A stretch of DNA of 64,000 bases, from positions 1,364,001 to 1,428,000 of the forward strand of contig NZ_CP014518.1 of the NCBI RefSeq assembly GCF_001577305.1, in the 5' to 3' direction. Position numbers and translations under genes: made by a program. The notes below the pieces were generated by a model. That model had not been told where the DNA came from. It saw nothing but the letters and a program-made list of their open reading frames with translations, and made no database searches. Origin of the DNA: Sinomonas atrocyanea. GTDB lineage: Bacteria; Actinomycetota; Actinomycetes; Actinomycetales; Micrococcaceae. Numbering within the stretch: position 1 is the stretch's first letter; each line of letters opens with the position of its first letter. Below, one piece after another: positions 16,960-25,335 of this stretch.

Positions 16960-18112
16960 CGGGATGATGCCTGACGGGATGATGCCTGACGGGATCCCCT
17001 GCCTCCTGATGCGCGGGGGCACCTCCAAGGGCGCGTACTTCCTCGCCTCCGACCTGCCGGCGGACCCCGCCGCCCGCGACGAGCTGCTCCTGCGCATCAT
17101 GGGCACGCCGGATCCCCGGCAGATCGACGGCCTCGGCGGCGCCCACCCGCTCACGAGCAAGGTCGCCGTCGTCTCGCCCTCGCCAGATCACGGCGGCGGC
17201 CCCGGCGGCCCGGCGGACGTCGACTACCTCTTCCTCCAACTCGGCGTCGACGAGGCCTTCGTGACCGACCGGCAGAACTGCGGCAACCTCCTGGCCGGGG
17301 TCGGGCCCTTCGCCGTGGAGCGCGGCCTCGTCCCGGCAGGCCCCGAGCGCACCGAGGTGCGCATCCGCATGGTCAACAGCGACAGCGTCGCGACGGCACG
17401 CTTCGCGACGCCGGGCGGCGCGGTGGACTACGACGGCGACCTCGCGATCGACGGCGTGCCGGGCACCGCCGGCGCGATCTCGCTCGACTTCGAGGACACC
17501 GCCGGCTCCTCGACCGGGGCGCTGTTCCCCACGGGCAGCGTCCTCGACACGGTCGAGGGGGTCGAGGTGACCTGCGTGGACAACGGCATGCCCAGCGTCC
17601 TGATGCGCGCAGCGGACCTCGGCGTGCGCGGCGACGAGGCACCCGCGGACCTCGAGGCCGACGCCGAGCTCGCCGCCAGGCTCGCAAAGATCAGGGCCGC
17701 CGCGGCCGAGCTCATGGGCATGGGGGACGTCAGCGGCACGACGGTGCCCAAGCTCGTCCTCCTCTCCGAGCCCCGCGCCGGGGGAGCGGTGTCCACCCGC
17801 AGCTTCCTCCCCGTGCGCGTGCACACCTCGATCGGCGTCCTCGGCGCCCTCACCGCCGCCGCGGGCTTGCTCGCGCCCGGCTCCGTGGGCCACGCCCTCG
17901 CCGTCCTGCCCGAGGAGGGCGCGCCCTTCCGGATCGAGCACCCCACGGGCCACTTTGACGTCGACGTGGCGCTCGCGCCCGTCGAGGCTGCGGGCAGCGG
18001 CGCCGCCGGCGAGGGGACCGCCGCCGGAGGGCTCGCCGTCGTCCGCTCCGCCGCCCTGCGCACGGCCCGGAAGATCTTCGACGGGCGCGTCTTCCCCCGC
18101 CCCCGCCTCTAG
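16946..18112 (+). CDS. PrpF-family isomerase, candidate 4-oxalomesaconate tautomerase (LigU/GalD-like)
   Basis: A 388-residue PrpF-fold protein (tandem diaminopimelate-epimerase-like halves). Family marks are CLLMRGGTSKGAYF near the N-terminus, GGAHPLTSKVAVV, DRQNCGNLLAGVGPFA with the catalytic-position Cys, VNSDS, and CVDNGMPSVL. PrpF proteins isomerise aconitates; LigU/GalD act on 4-oxalomesaconate from gallate or protocatechuate cleavage, which suits this operon. GTG 16946 gives the longest frame. ATGs at 16964, 16967, 16979 or 16982 inside the tandem repeat are equally possible starts. Confidence 0.75.
   Translation: MPTPDGMMPDGMMPDGIPCLLMRGGTSKGAYFLASDLPADPAARDELLLRIMGTPDPRQIDGLGGAHPLTSKVAVVSPSPDHGGGPGGPADVDYLFLQLGVDEAFVTDRQNCGNLLAGVGPFAVERGLVPAGPERTEVRIRMVNSDSVATARFATPGGAVDYDGDLAIDGVPGTAGAISLDFEDTAGSSTGALFPTGSVLDTVEGVEVTCVDNGMPSVLMRAADLGVRGDEAPADLEADAELAARLAKIRAAAAELMGMGDVSGTTVPKLVLLSEPRAGGAVSTRSFLPVRVHTSIGVLGALTAAAGLLAPGSVGHALAVLPEEGAPFRIEHPTGHFDVDVALAPVEAAGSGAAGEGTAAGGLAVVRSAALRTARKIFDGRVFPRPRL
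16955..16994 (+). repeat. 15-bp tandem repeat across the tautomerase start
   Basis: The unit CCTGACGGGATGATG occurs at 16955-16969 and 16970-16984, and partially at 16985-16995. Each full unit carries an ATGATG start-codon pair in the tautomerase frame and encodes PDGMM. It overlaps the stop codon of the preceding gene. Slipped-strand expansion would add 5 codons or new starts without breaking the frame. Confidence 0.85.
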
Positions 18113-18148
18113 GACCACCACGCGCCCGCAGCACGAAAGAGGACAGCA

Positions 18149-19102
18149 ATGACCGACTACACCTCGTTCGACGTGGCCCATCTGGGCAACGTCGAGCTCC
18201 TCACCCCGACCTTCGAGAAGAGCCTGTGGTTCTTCCAGGACCTGCTCGCGATGCGGGTCGTGGCCGAGGCGGGGGACTCCGTCTACCTGCGCACGTGGGA
18301 CGAGTACCAGCTCTACACGATCAAGCTCACCGCGTCCGACGACGCGGGCGTGGGCCGCACCACCTTCCGCACCACGAGTGCCGAGGCGCTCGAGCGGCGC
18401 GTGGCGGCGATCGAGGAGATGGGCCTGGGCATCGGGTGGGAGGACGGCGAGGTCGGCACGGGGCGGACCTATGCGTTCCGCGACCCCGACGGGCACGAGA
18501 TGGGGATCTACTACGACACCGAGCGCTATGAGGCCACGGACGACAGGCCGGCCCTGAAGAACCAGGCCTCGCGGTTCCCCGGACACGGCGTCAACGCCCG
18601 GCGCCTGGACCACATCAACTACCTCGCCAAGGACGTGGTGGCGAACGGCGAGTTCGTCGCGAAGGCGCTGCGCGGGCGCGAGTCCGAGCGGATCAGGCTC
18701 GACGACGGCGGCTACGCGGCCTGGTGGTTCCACTTCAACAACAAGTCCTACGACATCGTGTACTCCGACGACTGGCTCAAGCACGGCAACCGGCTCCACC
18801 ACCTCGCCTTCGCCCCGGACACCCGCGAGGACATCCTCAAGGCCGCCGACATCTTCCTCGAGAACGGCATCCACATCGAGTCCGGCCCGCACAAGCACGC
18901 GATCAACCAGACCTTCTTCCTCTACGTCTGGGAGCCGGGCGGGAACCGCATCGAGTTCGCCAACGCCGGCGCCCGCCTCCTGCTCGACCCGGACTCGCCC
19001 GTGGTCGAGTGGAGCCAGGAGGAGCGGAAGAAGGGCCAGGCGTGGGGGATGAAGACCATCGAGACGTTCCACACGCACGGGACGCCGGTGGTCCGGCAGT
19101 GA
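18149..19102 (+). CDS. Extradiol ring-cleavage dioxygenase of the VOC (catechol 2,3-dioxygenase) family
   Basis: A 317-residue two-domain VOC protein, the usual size of metapyrocatechases. Candidate Fe ligands in the C-terminal domain are His in RLDHINYL, His in RLHHLAF and Glu in GGNRIEFAN; DVAHLGNVEL starts the N-terminal domain. Catalytic-acid-type His/Tyr residues occur in GPHKHAINQTFFLYVWEPGG. It would open a catechol, protocatechuate or gallate-like ring next to a hydroxyl. RBS AAGAGGAC precedes ATG 18149. Its place between the tautomerase and an aldehyde dehydrogenase argues for meta-cleavage of the demethylated product. Confidence 0.85.
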   Translation: MTDYTSFDVAHLGNVELLTPTFEKSLWFFQDLLAMRVVAEAGDSVYLRTWDEYQLYTIKLTASDDAGVGRTTFRTTSAEALERRVAAIEEMGLGIGWEDGEVGTGRTYAFRDPDGHEMGIYYDTERYEATDDRPALKNQASRFPGHGVNARRLDHINYLAKDVVANGEFVAKALRGRESERIRLDDGGYAAWWFHFNNKSYDIVYSDDWLKHGNRLHHLAFAPDTREDILKAADIFLENGIHIESGPHKHAINQTFFLYVWEPGGNRIEFANAGARLLLDPDSPVVEWSQEERKKGQAWGMKTIETFHTHGTPVVRQ

Positions 19103-19147
19103 CACCCTAGAAGTACCCACCAAACCGCACGAAGGAGTGTGGAGACC

Positions 19148-20650
19148 ATGACTGAGACACTGGACACGTCAGCCCCGGCGGCGCCCGTCACCACGGGCCT
19201 GTACATCGGCGGCGCCGAACGCCAGGCCGCCGCGACGCTCGAGGTGGCGGACCCCGGGAAGCCGGGGACCGTCGTCGGCCACGCGGCCGCCGCGAGCGCG
19301 GCTGACGTCGACGACGCCATCGCCGCCGCCAAGGGCGCCTTCCCGGCGTGGAGCGCGCTCGGTGCGGCCGAGCGGGCCGAGCGCATGCGCGCCGCGATCG
19401 AGGGCATCGCCGAGGCCCGGGACGAGGACGCCGCGATCCTGTCCCAGGAGAACGGCAAGATCCGGCTCGAGGCCTGGGTGGACTCCCTCGTCTTCGAGAT
19501 CCGCTGGAACCTCGCCCTCGCGCTCGCCGACCAGGTCGACGCCGCGACCGTCCTCGCGCCCGCGCCCGGCATCCCGGTGACGACGACGGTCGCGTACCAG
19601 CCGCTCGGGGTCGTCACGGTGATCGTGCCGTTCAACTGGCCGATCGCGATCCTGGGCGCGTCCCTGCCGCACGCGCTCCTCGCCGGCAACACCGCGATCG
19701 TCAAGCCGCCGCCCACCACCCCGCTCGCCACCACCCGGGTGGTCCAGCGCATCGCGGAGAAGCTCCCGCCGGGCGTGCTCAATGTGGTCACCGGCAAGGA
19801 CGCGGACATGTCCGCGCTCATCACGAGCCCGGACATCGCCAAGGTCTGCTTCACCGGCAGCGTCGGGGGCGGCAAGAAGATCATGGAGATGGCCTCGGGG
19901 TCCCTCACCCGGGTCACGCTCGAGCTCGGCGGCAATGACCCGGCCGTGATCCTCGAGGACGCGACCCTGGACGATGCCGAGCTGGACCGCCTCTACGCGG
20001 CCATCTTCGACACGACCGGGCAGATCTGCATGAACGCCAAGCGCGTCTATGTGCACCGCTCGCGGATGGACGAGGTGGTCGCGGGCCTCGCCGCCCGGCT
20101 CGAGAAGGCCGTGATCGGCTACGGCCTCGACGAGGGCACCACCATGGGGCCGCTGCACTCGCCCGTGCAGAAGGCCTTCGTGGCCGAGCTCACCGAGGAG
20201 GCCAAGGCCTCCGGCGCCGACGTCCGCGAGTTCGGGACGCTGCCCACGGACCCCGCGCTGGCCGGCGGCAACTTCCTGCGCCCCGCGCTCGTGATCGACC
20301 CCGACCCGGCGCTGCGCGTCGTCACCCACGAGCAGTTCGGCCCGGTCATCCCGATCCTGCCCTTCGACACGGAAGAGGAGGCGGTCCGCGCCGCGAACGG
20401 CACGTGGGCCGGGCTGTGCGGATCCGTGTGGTCCGCGGACGCGGCCCACGCGGACCGGATCGCCCGCCAGCTCGTGTGCGGGTATGTGTGGGTCAACGAC
20501 CACGGCGCCACCCGGCTCGACCTGCGCGCCCCGTTCGGCGGCATGAAGCAGTCCGGGATGGGCCGCGAGCAGGGGATCGAGGGCGTGCGCGCCTTCCAGG
20601 ACACCCGCTCGGTGGCCCACCTCGATCCGGACGCCCTCGCGGCCGGCTAG
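19148..20650 (+). CDS. Aldehyde dehydrogenase (probable semialdehyde dehydrogenase of ring-cleavage pathway)
   Basis: A 500-residue NAD(P)-dependent aldehyde dehydrogenase. It has the oxyanion Asn in PFNWPIA, cofactor-binding FTGSVGGGKKIM, general base Glu259 in LELGG and nucleophile Cys294 in TGQICMNAKR, all present. ATG 19148 follows GAAGGAGTGTGGAG. As the last gene after an extradiol dioxygenase it would oxidise the muconic semialdehyde. Vanillin-type aromatic aldehydes are an alternative substrate. Confidence 0.85.
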   Translation: MTETLDTSAPAAPVTTGLYIGGAERQAAATLEVADPGKPGTVVGHAAAASAADVDDAIAAAKGAFPAWSALGAAERAERMRAAIEGIAEARDEDAAILSQENGKIRLEAWVDSLVFEIRWNLALALADQVDAATVLAPAPGIPVTTTVAYQPLGVVTVIVPFNWPIAILGASLPHALLAGNTAIVKPPPTTPLATTRVVQRIAEKLPPGVLNVVTGKDADMSALITSPDIAKVCFTGSVGGGKKIMEMASGSLTRVTLELGGNDPAVILEDATLDDAELDRLYAAIFDTTGQICMNAKRVYVHRSRMDEVVAGLAARLEKAVIGYGLDEGTTMGPLHSPVQKAFVAELTEEAKASGADVREFGTLPTDPALAGGNFLRPALVIDPDPALRVVTHEQFGPVIPILPFDTEEEAVRAANGTWAGLCGSVWSADAAHADRIARQLVCGYVWVNDHGATRLDLRAPFGGMKQSGMGREQGIEGVRAFQDTRSVAHLDPDALAAG

Positions 20651-20666
20651 CGGCCACCGCGGACCC

Positions 20667-20721
20667 AGGGGGCCGGAGGGCGCCGCCGCCGACCGCGGCG
20701 GGGCGCGTCCTCCGGCCCCCT
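20667..20721 (+). terminator. Hairpin terminator after aldehyde dehydrogenase
   Basis: Perfect 13-base arms AGGGGGCCGGAGG (20667-20679) and its complement (20709-20721), with a further GC stem inside the 29-base interior. It begins 17 bases after the stop codon and separates the ring-cleavage operon from the metF-like operon. Confidence 0.7.
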
Positions 20722-20784
20722 CTGCTGCGGTGCCCGGGGACTGCCGCGGGCCGTCTCGCCATCAGGAGAAGCCCGGACCAAATA

Positions 20785-20806
20785 CCTATAGACATTCCCT
20801 ATGGAG
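20785..20806 (+). promoter_or_regulatory. AT-rich direct repeat in promoter region of the metF-like operon
   Basis: CCTATAGAC (20785-20793) and CCTATGGAG (20798-20806) form a direct repeat with a 13-base period in an AT-rich island, 57 bases before the metF-like start. It could hold the -10 (TATAGA) and a regulator site. No close match to the GntR palindrome is present here. Confidence 0.3.
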
Positions 20807-20862
20807 ATAGTTAGATTCGAGGGAGGACGCAACGTGGCGCCCGCGCCGAAAGGAGCCGGAAC

Positions 20863-21750
20863 GTGGCAAAGAGCGCACCCGCGGTGAACCGCGAAGCATC
20901 ACTGCAGCTGATCGACAACTTCTCGCTCGAGATGACCGGCAAGGACGTGCCCGGCCTGCTCGAGGCCAAGGACCACATCCCCGCCGGGACGCGGATCAAC
21001 ATCACCTTCCTCGGCAACGAGGACCTCGAGATGCGGGTGGCGGCCGCCCGGGCCGTCCGGGAGAACGGGTTCACTCCCGTCCCGCACATCTCCGCCCGGC
21101 GCCTCAAGTCCCAGGGCGAGCTCGAGGAGTTCCTCGGCCGCCTGCAGGAGGTCGGCGCGACCGAGCACCTCTTCGCCGTCGGCGGCGACCCGGCCGCGCC
21201 GGAGGGCCCCTACGAGGACTCCCTGGCCGTGATCTCCAGCGGCGTGCTCCAGCAGTACGGCGTGCGCGAGGTCGGCATCGGCGGCTATCCCGAGGGCCAC
21301 CCCGACATCTCGAAGGAGACCCTCGCACGGGCCCTCGAGGACAAGGCCGCGGCGCTGAAGGACCAAGGCCTGGGCGCCGTCATCCTCACCCAGTTCGCCT
21401 TCGACACCGAGCCGGTGGCCGAGTGGATCGCGGGCGTGCGGGCCAAGGGCATCGAGGCCCCCATCCGCGTGGGCACCCCGGGGCCCGCCGGCATCAAGCG
21501 ACTCCTGGGCTTCGCCCGGCGCTTCGGGGTGGGCGCCAACGCCATGATCGTGAAGAAGTACGGCTTCTCGCTCACGAACCTGCTCGGCGAGGCCGGCCCG
21601 GAGCACTTCGTCGACGACCTCGCCTCCGCGCTCACGGACGCCTGGCCGCACCCGGGCATCCCCGGCAAGGTCGGGCTGCACTTCTACACGTTCGGCGGCC
21701 TGAAGGCGACCGCCGACTGGGTCCGCACCTTCACCGCCGAACGGTCCTAG
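20863..21750 (+). CDS. Methylenetetrahydrofolate reductase family protein (MetF-like)
   Basis: A 295-residue (beta/alpha)8 flavoprotein of the MetF family. Marks are NFSLEMTGKDV at the start, HISARRLKS matching the family TCH/HLTCR-type strand, LFAVGGDP (folate/FAD loop with Asp), GIGGYPEGHP and the TQFAFD substrate loop. In this setting it would oxidise the 5-methyl-THF made by the O-demethylases to methylene-THF, as metF does next to ligM in Sphingobium. It is not necessarily the methionine enzyme. GTG 20863 follows AAAGGAG. Confidence 0.82.
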   Translation: MAKSAPAVNREASLQLIDNFSLEMTGKDVPGLLEAKDHIPAGTRINITFLGNEDLEMRVAAARAVRENGFTPVPHISARRLKSQGELEEFLGRLQEVGATEHLFAVGGDPAAPEGPYEDSLAVISSGVLQQYGVREVGIGGYPEGHPDISKETLARALEDKAAALKDQGLGAVILTQFAFDTEPVAEWIAGVRAKGIEAPIRVGTPGPAGIKRLLGFARRFGVGANAMIVKKYGFSLTNLLGEAGPEHFVDDLASALTDAWPHPGIPGKVGLHFYTFGGLKATADWVRTFTAERS

Positions 21751-21758
21751 GCCGCGCC

Positions 21759-22631
21759 GTGGCAGTGCACACCGAAGCGCGGAAGGACAGGGCGTGCCTG
21801 ATCGTGCACGGCCCCGACAAGCCCGGGATCGTGGCGGCCGTCGCGGCGCTCGTGACCCGCAACCAGGGCAACATCGTCACCCTCGACCAGTACTCGACTG
21901 ACCCCACGGGCGGGGACTTCTTCCAGCGGGTCGAGTTCATCCGGCCCGACCTCGCGGTGGCGATGCCCGAGATCGAGGGGGACCTCGCGGCGACGCTCGG
22001 CCCGCTGGGCATGCAGTGGACGCTCACGGACCTGTCCGTGCCCAAGCGGATGGCGATCATGGCCTCGACCTCGGACCACTGCCTCCTCGAGCTCCTGTGG
22101 CGGCACCGGCGCGGCGAGCTGCCCGTGACGATCCCCATGGTGATCTCGAACCACACCAACACCGCCGAGGACGTGCGCTCGTTCGGCATCCCGTTCTTCC
22201 ACGTCCCCTCCGCCGGCCCGGACAAGACCGCCGCCGAGGAGGAGATCCTCAGGCTGCTGGCCGGCAACGTGGACTTCGTGGTCCTCGCCCGCTACATGCA
22301 GATCATCTCCGCCGACTTCCTCGACCGGGTCGGAGTCCCGCTGATCAACATCCACCACTCGTTCCTGCCCGCGTTCATCGGCGCCGCGCCCTACCGCAAG
22401 GCCAAGGAGCGCGGGGTGAAGCTCATCGGCGCCACGGCCCACTACGTGACCAAGGACCTCGACGAGGGCCCGATCATCGAGCAGGACGTCGCCCGCGCCA
22501 CGCACGCCCACACCGCGGCAGATCTCCAGGCCCGCGGCGCCTACGTGGAGCGCGCCGTGCTCTCCCGCGCCGTGCAGTGGCACGCCGAGGACCGCGTGAT
22601 CCGGCACGGCAACCAGACCATCGTCTTCTGA
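21759..22631 (+). CDS. purU: Formyltetrahydrofolate deformylase
   Basis: A 290-residue PurU. The N-terminal ACT domain (CLIVHGPDKPGIVAAVAA) is followed by a formyltransferase domain with catalytic INIHHSFLPAF and the Asp in DEGPIIEQD. It hydrolyses 10-formyl-THF to THF and formate. Sited between metF-like and an O-demethylase gene it would recycle THF and export the methyl carbon as formate, so it is part of the demethylation circuit, not purine balance. It starts at GTG 21759, 8 bases after the previous stop. Confidence 0.9.
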   Translation: MAVHTEARKDRACLIVHGPDKPGIVAAVAALVTRNQGNIVTLDQYSTDPTGGDFFQRVEFIRPDLAVAMPEIEGDLAATLGPLGMQWTLTDLSVPKRMAIMASTSDHCLLELLWRHRRGELPVTIPMVISNHTNTAEDVRSFGIPFFHVPSAGPDKTAAEEEILRLLAGNVDFVVLARYMQIISADFLDRVGVPLINIHHSFLPAFIGAAPYRKAKERGVKLIGATAHYVTKDLDEGPIIEQDVARATHAHTAADLQARGAYVERAVLSRAVQWHAEDRVIRHGNQTIVF

Positions 22632-22670
22632 CCCATCCCCAGACCCCTCCCGCATAGAAAGAGGTTCACC

Positions 22671-24083
22671 GTGGCACCGAAGAATCTGCAGGAAGTCCTC
22701 GACGCGTCGAACGGCGCCGTCGACCTGCTGCGCAACTCCCAGATCGGCTCCTACATCTACCCGGTGGTCCCGGCGGACTTCCAGAACTGGATCAAGGAGC
22801 AGAAGGCCTGGCGCGAGACGGCCGTGCTCTACGACCAGTCGCACCACATGGACAACCTGTTCCTCAAGGGCTCGGACGCGATCAAGCTCATCACCGCGAC
22901 CGCCATCAACTCCACCGCGAACTTCCCGGTGGACAAGGCCAAGCAGTACGTGCCCACCACGGCCTCGGGCCACGTGATCGGCGACGGCATCCTCTTCCGC
23001 GAGGCCGAGGACGAGTACGTCTACGTCGGGCGCGCGCCGGTCACGAACTGGCTCCTGTACCAGGGCGAGACGGGCGGCTACGCCAACCTGGACATCACCG
23101 CCGACCGGCGCTCGCCCTCCCGCCCGTACGGCCACGCCGTCTCGCGCCAGTACTACCGCTTCCAGATCCAGGGCCCCAACGCGTGGGCCGTGATCGAGAA
23201 GCTCAACGGCGGCCCCGTCGAGCAGCTGAAGTTCTTCAACATGTCCACCATGACGATCGACGGCACGACGGTCCGCACGCTCCGCCACGGCATGGCCGGC
23301 GCGCCGGGCCTCGAGGTCTGGGGCCCCTACGCGGACCACGACCGCATCATGAACGCGATCGTCGAGGCCGGCGCCGAGTTCGGCCTCGTGCCCGTGGGCT
23401 CGCGCGCCTACCCCTCGAACACGCTCGAGTCGGGCTGGATCCCCTCGCCGCTTCCGGCCATCTACACCGGCGAGGCCGAGCGCGGCTACCGCGAGTGGCT
23501 CCCGGCCGACGGCTACGAGGCCACGGGCACGCTGGCCGGCTCGTTCGTCTCGGACAGGATCGAGGACTACTACCTCACGCCCTGGGAGCTCGGCTACGGC
23601 TCGTTCGTGAAGTTCGACCACGACTTCATCGGCCGCGACGCGCTCGAGAAGATGGACCCGGCCACCCAGCGCCGCAAGGTCACCCTCGCCTGGAACGCCG
23701 AGGACATGACCAAGATCTTCGGCTCGCTCTTCGACGTGGACGGCCCCCAGTACAAGTTCTTCGACCTGCCGCTGGCCAACTACGGCTCCGCCAACTACGA
23801 CTCCGTGGTGGACGCCGACGGCAACGTGGTCGGGTTCTCGATGTTCACCGGGTACAGCGCCAACGAGCGCCGCGCACTCTCGCTCGCGACCGTGGACCCG
23901 AACGTCCCGGAGGGCGCCGAGATCAAGGTGGTCTGGGGCGAGCCGGACGGCGGAAGCCGGAAGGCCGCCGTCGAGCCCCACGAGCAGATCGAGGTCCGCG
24001 CCGTGGTCAGCCCCGTCCCGTACTCCACCGTGGCCCGCACGGAGTACCACGGCGGGTGGCGCACCAACTACCAGACGGCCTAG
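22671..24083 (+). CDS. THF-dependent aryl O-demethylase, LigM/DesA type (paralogue 3)
   Basis: A 470-residue protein, strikingly similar to paralogue 1 across its whole length (KNLQEVLDA start; YDQSHHM at 54-60; RFQIQGPNAWAVIEKL; SRAYPSNTLESGWIPSPLPA; EYHGGWRT end). It heads no operon of its own but follows metF-like and purU, so methyl transfer and THF recycling are co-expressed. GTG 22671 follows AAAGAGG. The high identity to paralogue 1 suggests recent duplication, with paralogue 2 older. Confidence 0.82.
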   Translation: MAPKNLQEVLDASNGAVDLLRNSQIGSYIYPVVPADFQNWIKEQKAWRETAVLYDQSHHMDNLFLKGSDAIKLITATAINSTANFPVDKAKQYVPTTASGHVIGDGILFREAEDEYVYVGRAPVTNWLLYQGETGGYANLDITADRRSPSRPYGHAVSRQYYRFQIQGPNAWAVIEKLNGGPVEQLKFFNMSTMTIDGTTVRTLRHGMAGAPGLEVWGPYADHDRIMNAIVEAGAEFGLVPVGSRAYPSNTLESGWIPSPLPAIYTGEAERGYREWLPADGYEATGTLAGSFVSDRIEDYYLTPWELGYGSFVKFDHDFIGRDALEKMDPATQRRKVTLAWNAEDMTKIFGSLFDVDGPQYKFFDLPLANYGSANYDSVVDADGNVVGFSMFTGYSANERRALSLATVDPNVPEGAEIKVVWGEPDGGSRKAAVEPHEQIEVRAVVSPVPYSTVARTEYHGGWRTNYQTA

Positions 24084-24093
24084 GTTGGGAATT

Positions 24094-24123
24094 CGGCACG
24101 GGGCGCACCGCCGCCCCGTGCCG
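24094..24123 (+). terminator. Hairpin terminator after O-demethylase 3
   Basis: Perfect 11-base arms CGGCACGGGGC (24094-24104) and its complement (24113-24123) with an 8-base loop, starting 10 bases after the stop and ending 23 bases before the padR start. It probably limits read-through into padR. Confidence 0.7.
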
Positions 24124-24146
24124 AGTCCGTCTCTCAAGGAGGTCGC

Positions 24147-24767
24147 ATGAGCCTGAGGTTTGCGCTGCTCGCCCTGCTCCGGGTCGGCCCGCTCTCGGGC
24201 TATGACCTGCAGAAGCAGTTTTCCCTCTCGGTGGGCCACGTGTGGCATGCCCCCGACTCCCAGATCTACCCCGAGCTGCGCAAGATGGAGGCCGAGGGCC
24301 TCATCGAGGGCGAGGAGCAGCCGCGGGGCCAGCGCGCCACCCGGCGGGTCTACCACGTCACCCCCGCGGGGGAGCGCGCCTTCCTCGACTGGATGGGGAC
24401 CCCGCTCGAGTACGCGCGGGTCCGCGACCCCGCCCACCTGCGCGCCGCCTACCTCGAGGCCGCGACCCCCGCGGCGGCGCGCGAGTTCTTCCGCGCCCAC
24501 ATCAGCCAGTGGGAGGGGGAGCTGGCCCAGTGGGAGGGCGAGCTCCGGCGCATCGACGCGGTCGCGAACCCCATGCTCGCCCGGCGGCTCGCCGTGACGG
24601 AGCCCGGGGCGCGCGAGCGCACCGTCGCGTTCAAGCGCTTCACCTACGAGGGCCTCGTGGACCGCGCGCGCTCGGAGATCGCCTGGGCGCGCCGCGGCCT
24701 CGAGCTCGTCGAGGGGCTCGAGGCGGCCGACGGCGGCTGGGCCGGCTCGCGCGCGACAGGCGCCTGA
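24147..24767 (+). CDS. PadR-family transcriptional regulator
   Basis: A 206-residue regulator. The PadR winged helix is at residues ~3-80 (FALLALLRVGPLSGYDLQ, SQIYPELRKMEAEGLIEG, RRVYHVTPAGERAF), followed by the helical Vir-type C-terminal domain with Trp-rich SQWEGELAQWEGEL. PadR proteins often sense phenolic acids, which fits the O-demethylase island directly upstream. AAGGAGGT lies before ATG 24147. The target promoter is not identifiable from the sequence. Confidence 0.88.
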   Translation: MSLRFALLALLRVGPLSGYDLQKQFSLSVGHVWHAPDSQIYPELRKMEAEGLIEGEEQPRGQRATRRVYHVTPAGERAFLDWMGTPLEYARVRDPAHLRAAYLEAATPAAAREFFRAHISQWEGELAQWEGELRRIDAVANPMLARRLAVTEPGARERTVAFKRFTYEGLVDRARSEIAWARRGLELVEGLEAADGGWAGSRATGA

Positions 24768-24780
24768 CCTCCGCTCGCCC

Positions 24781-25335
24781 CTACTCGGTGTTGGCGTGCG
24801 CTGCCTTGGCGGCCGCGTTGTCGACCTGCCGCCGTTCGGCGAGGATCAGGCACACCGCATCCAGCGTCAGGTGGGTGGCCTGGTCGAACAGGCTCGAGAG
24901 CGGCTGGATGCTCGGCGGCTCGCCGGGACGGCGGTGCTTGGTGGCGGCGGGGAGGACGAGCCGCGCGGCGCCCAGCCGCCCGAGCGGCGAGTCCGGGTCC
25001 GAGGTCACGGCGTGCACCCGCGCCCCGGCGCCCGCGGCGGACTGGGCGATCTGCACGGTGTGGCCCGTGGTGCCCGATCCCGAGACGGCGACGAGGAGGT
25101 CTCCGGGGCCCACCGCCGGAGTGGTGGTCTCGCCGACCACGTAGGAGGTCAGGCCGAGGTGCATGAGGCGCATCGCGAAGGCCTTGGCCATGAGGCCCGA
25201 GCGGCCCTCCCCGGTGACGAAGACGCGCGGCGCCTCCTCGAGCGCGCGCACCGTCCCCTCGAGCTCGTCCCGGTCGATCCGCGCGAGCACCGGCTCCAGC
25301 TCTCGGGCGATCGTGGTCAGGGGGTCATCGGCCAC
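24781..25335 (-). CDS. hxlB: 6-phospho-3-hexuloisomerase (SIS domain)
   Basis: A 184-residue SIS-domain isomerase. It shows FVTGEGRSGLMAKAFAMRLMHLG (as residues 39-61, shortened motif GxGRSG), then AVSGSGTT and VTSDPDSPLG, matching PHI enzymes that turn hexulose 6-phosphate into fructose 6-phosphate. Its start overlaps the end of hxlA by 11 bases. With HxlA it forms the formaldehyde-fixing RuMP pair. Confidence 0.88.
   Translation of the reverse strand: MADDPLTTIARELEPVLARIDRDELEGTVRALEEAPRVFVTGEGRSGLMAKAFAMRLMHLGLTSYVVGETTTPAVGPGDLLVAVSGSGTTGHTVQIAQSAAGAGARVHAVTSDPDSPLGRLGAARLVLPAATKHRRPGEPPSIQPLSSLFDQATHLTLDAVCLILAERRQVDNAAAKAAHANTE

Noticed and set aside
16706..19123. An 805-codon minus-strand frame opposite the tautomerase and dioxygenase
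   Set aside because: Same reason: shadow of two clear + strand genes.
21747..24500. A 917-codon minus-strand frame opposite purU and O-demethylase 3
   Set aside because: The + strand encodes proteins with recognisable catalytic motifs; the antisense frame has none.
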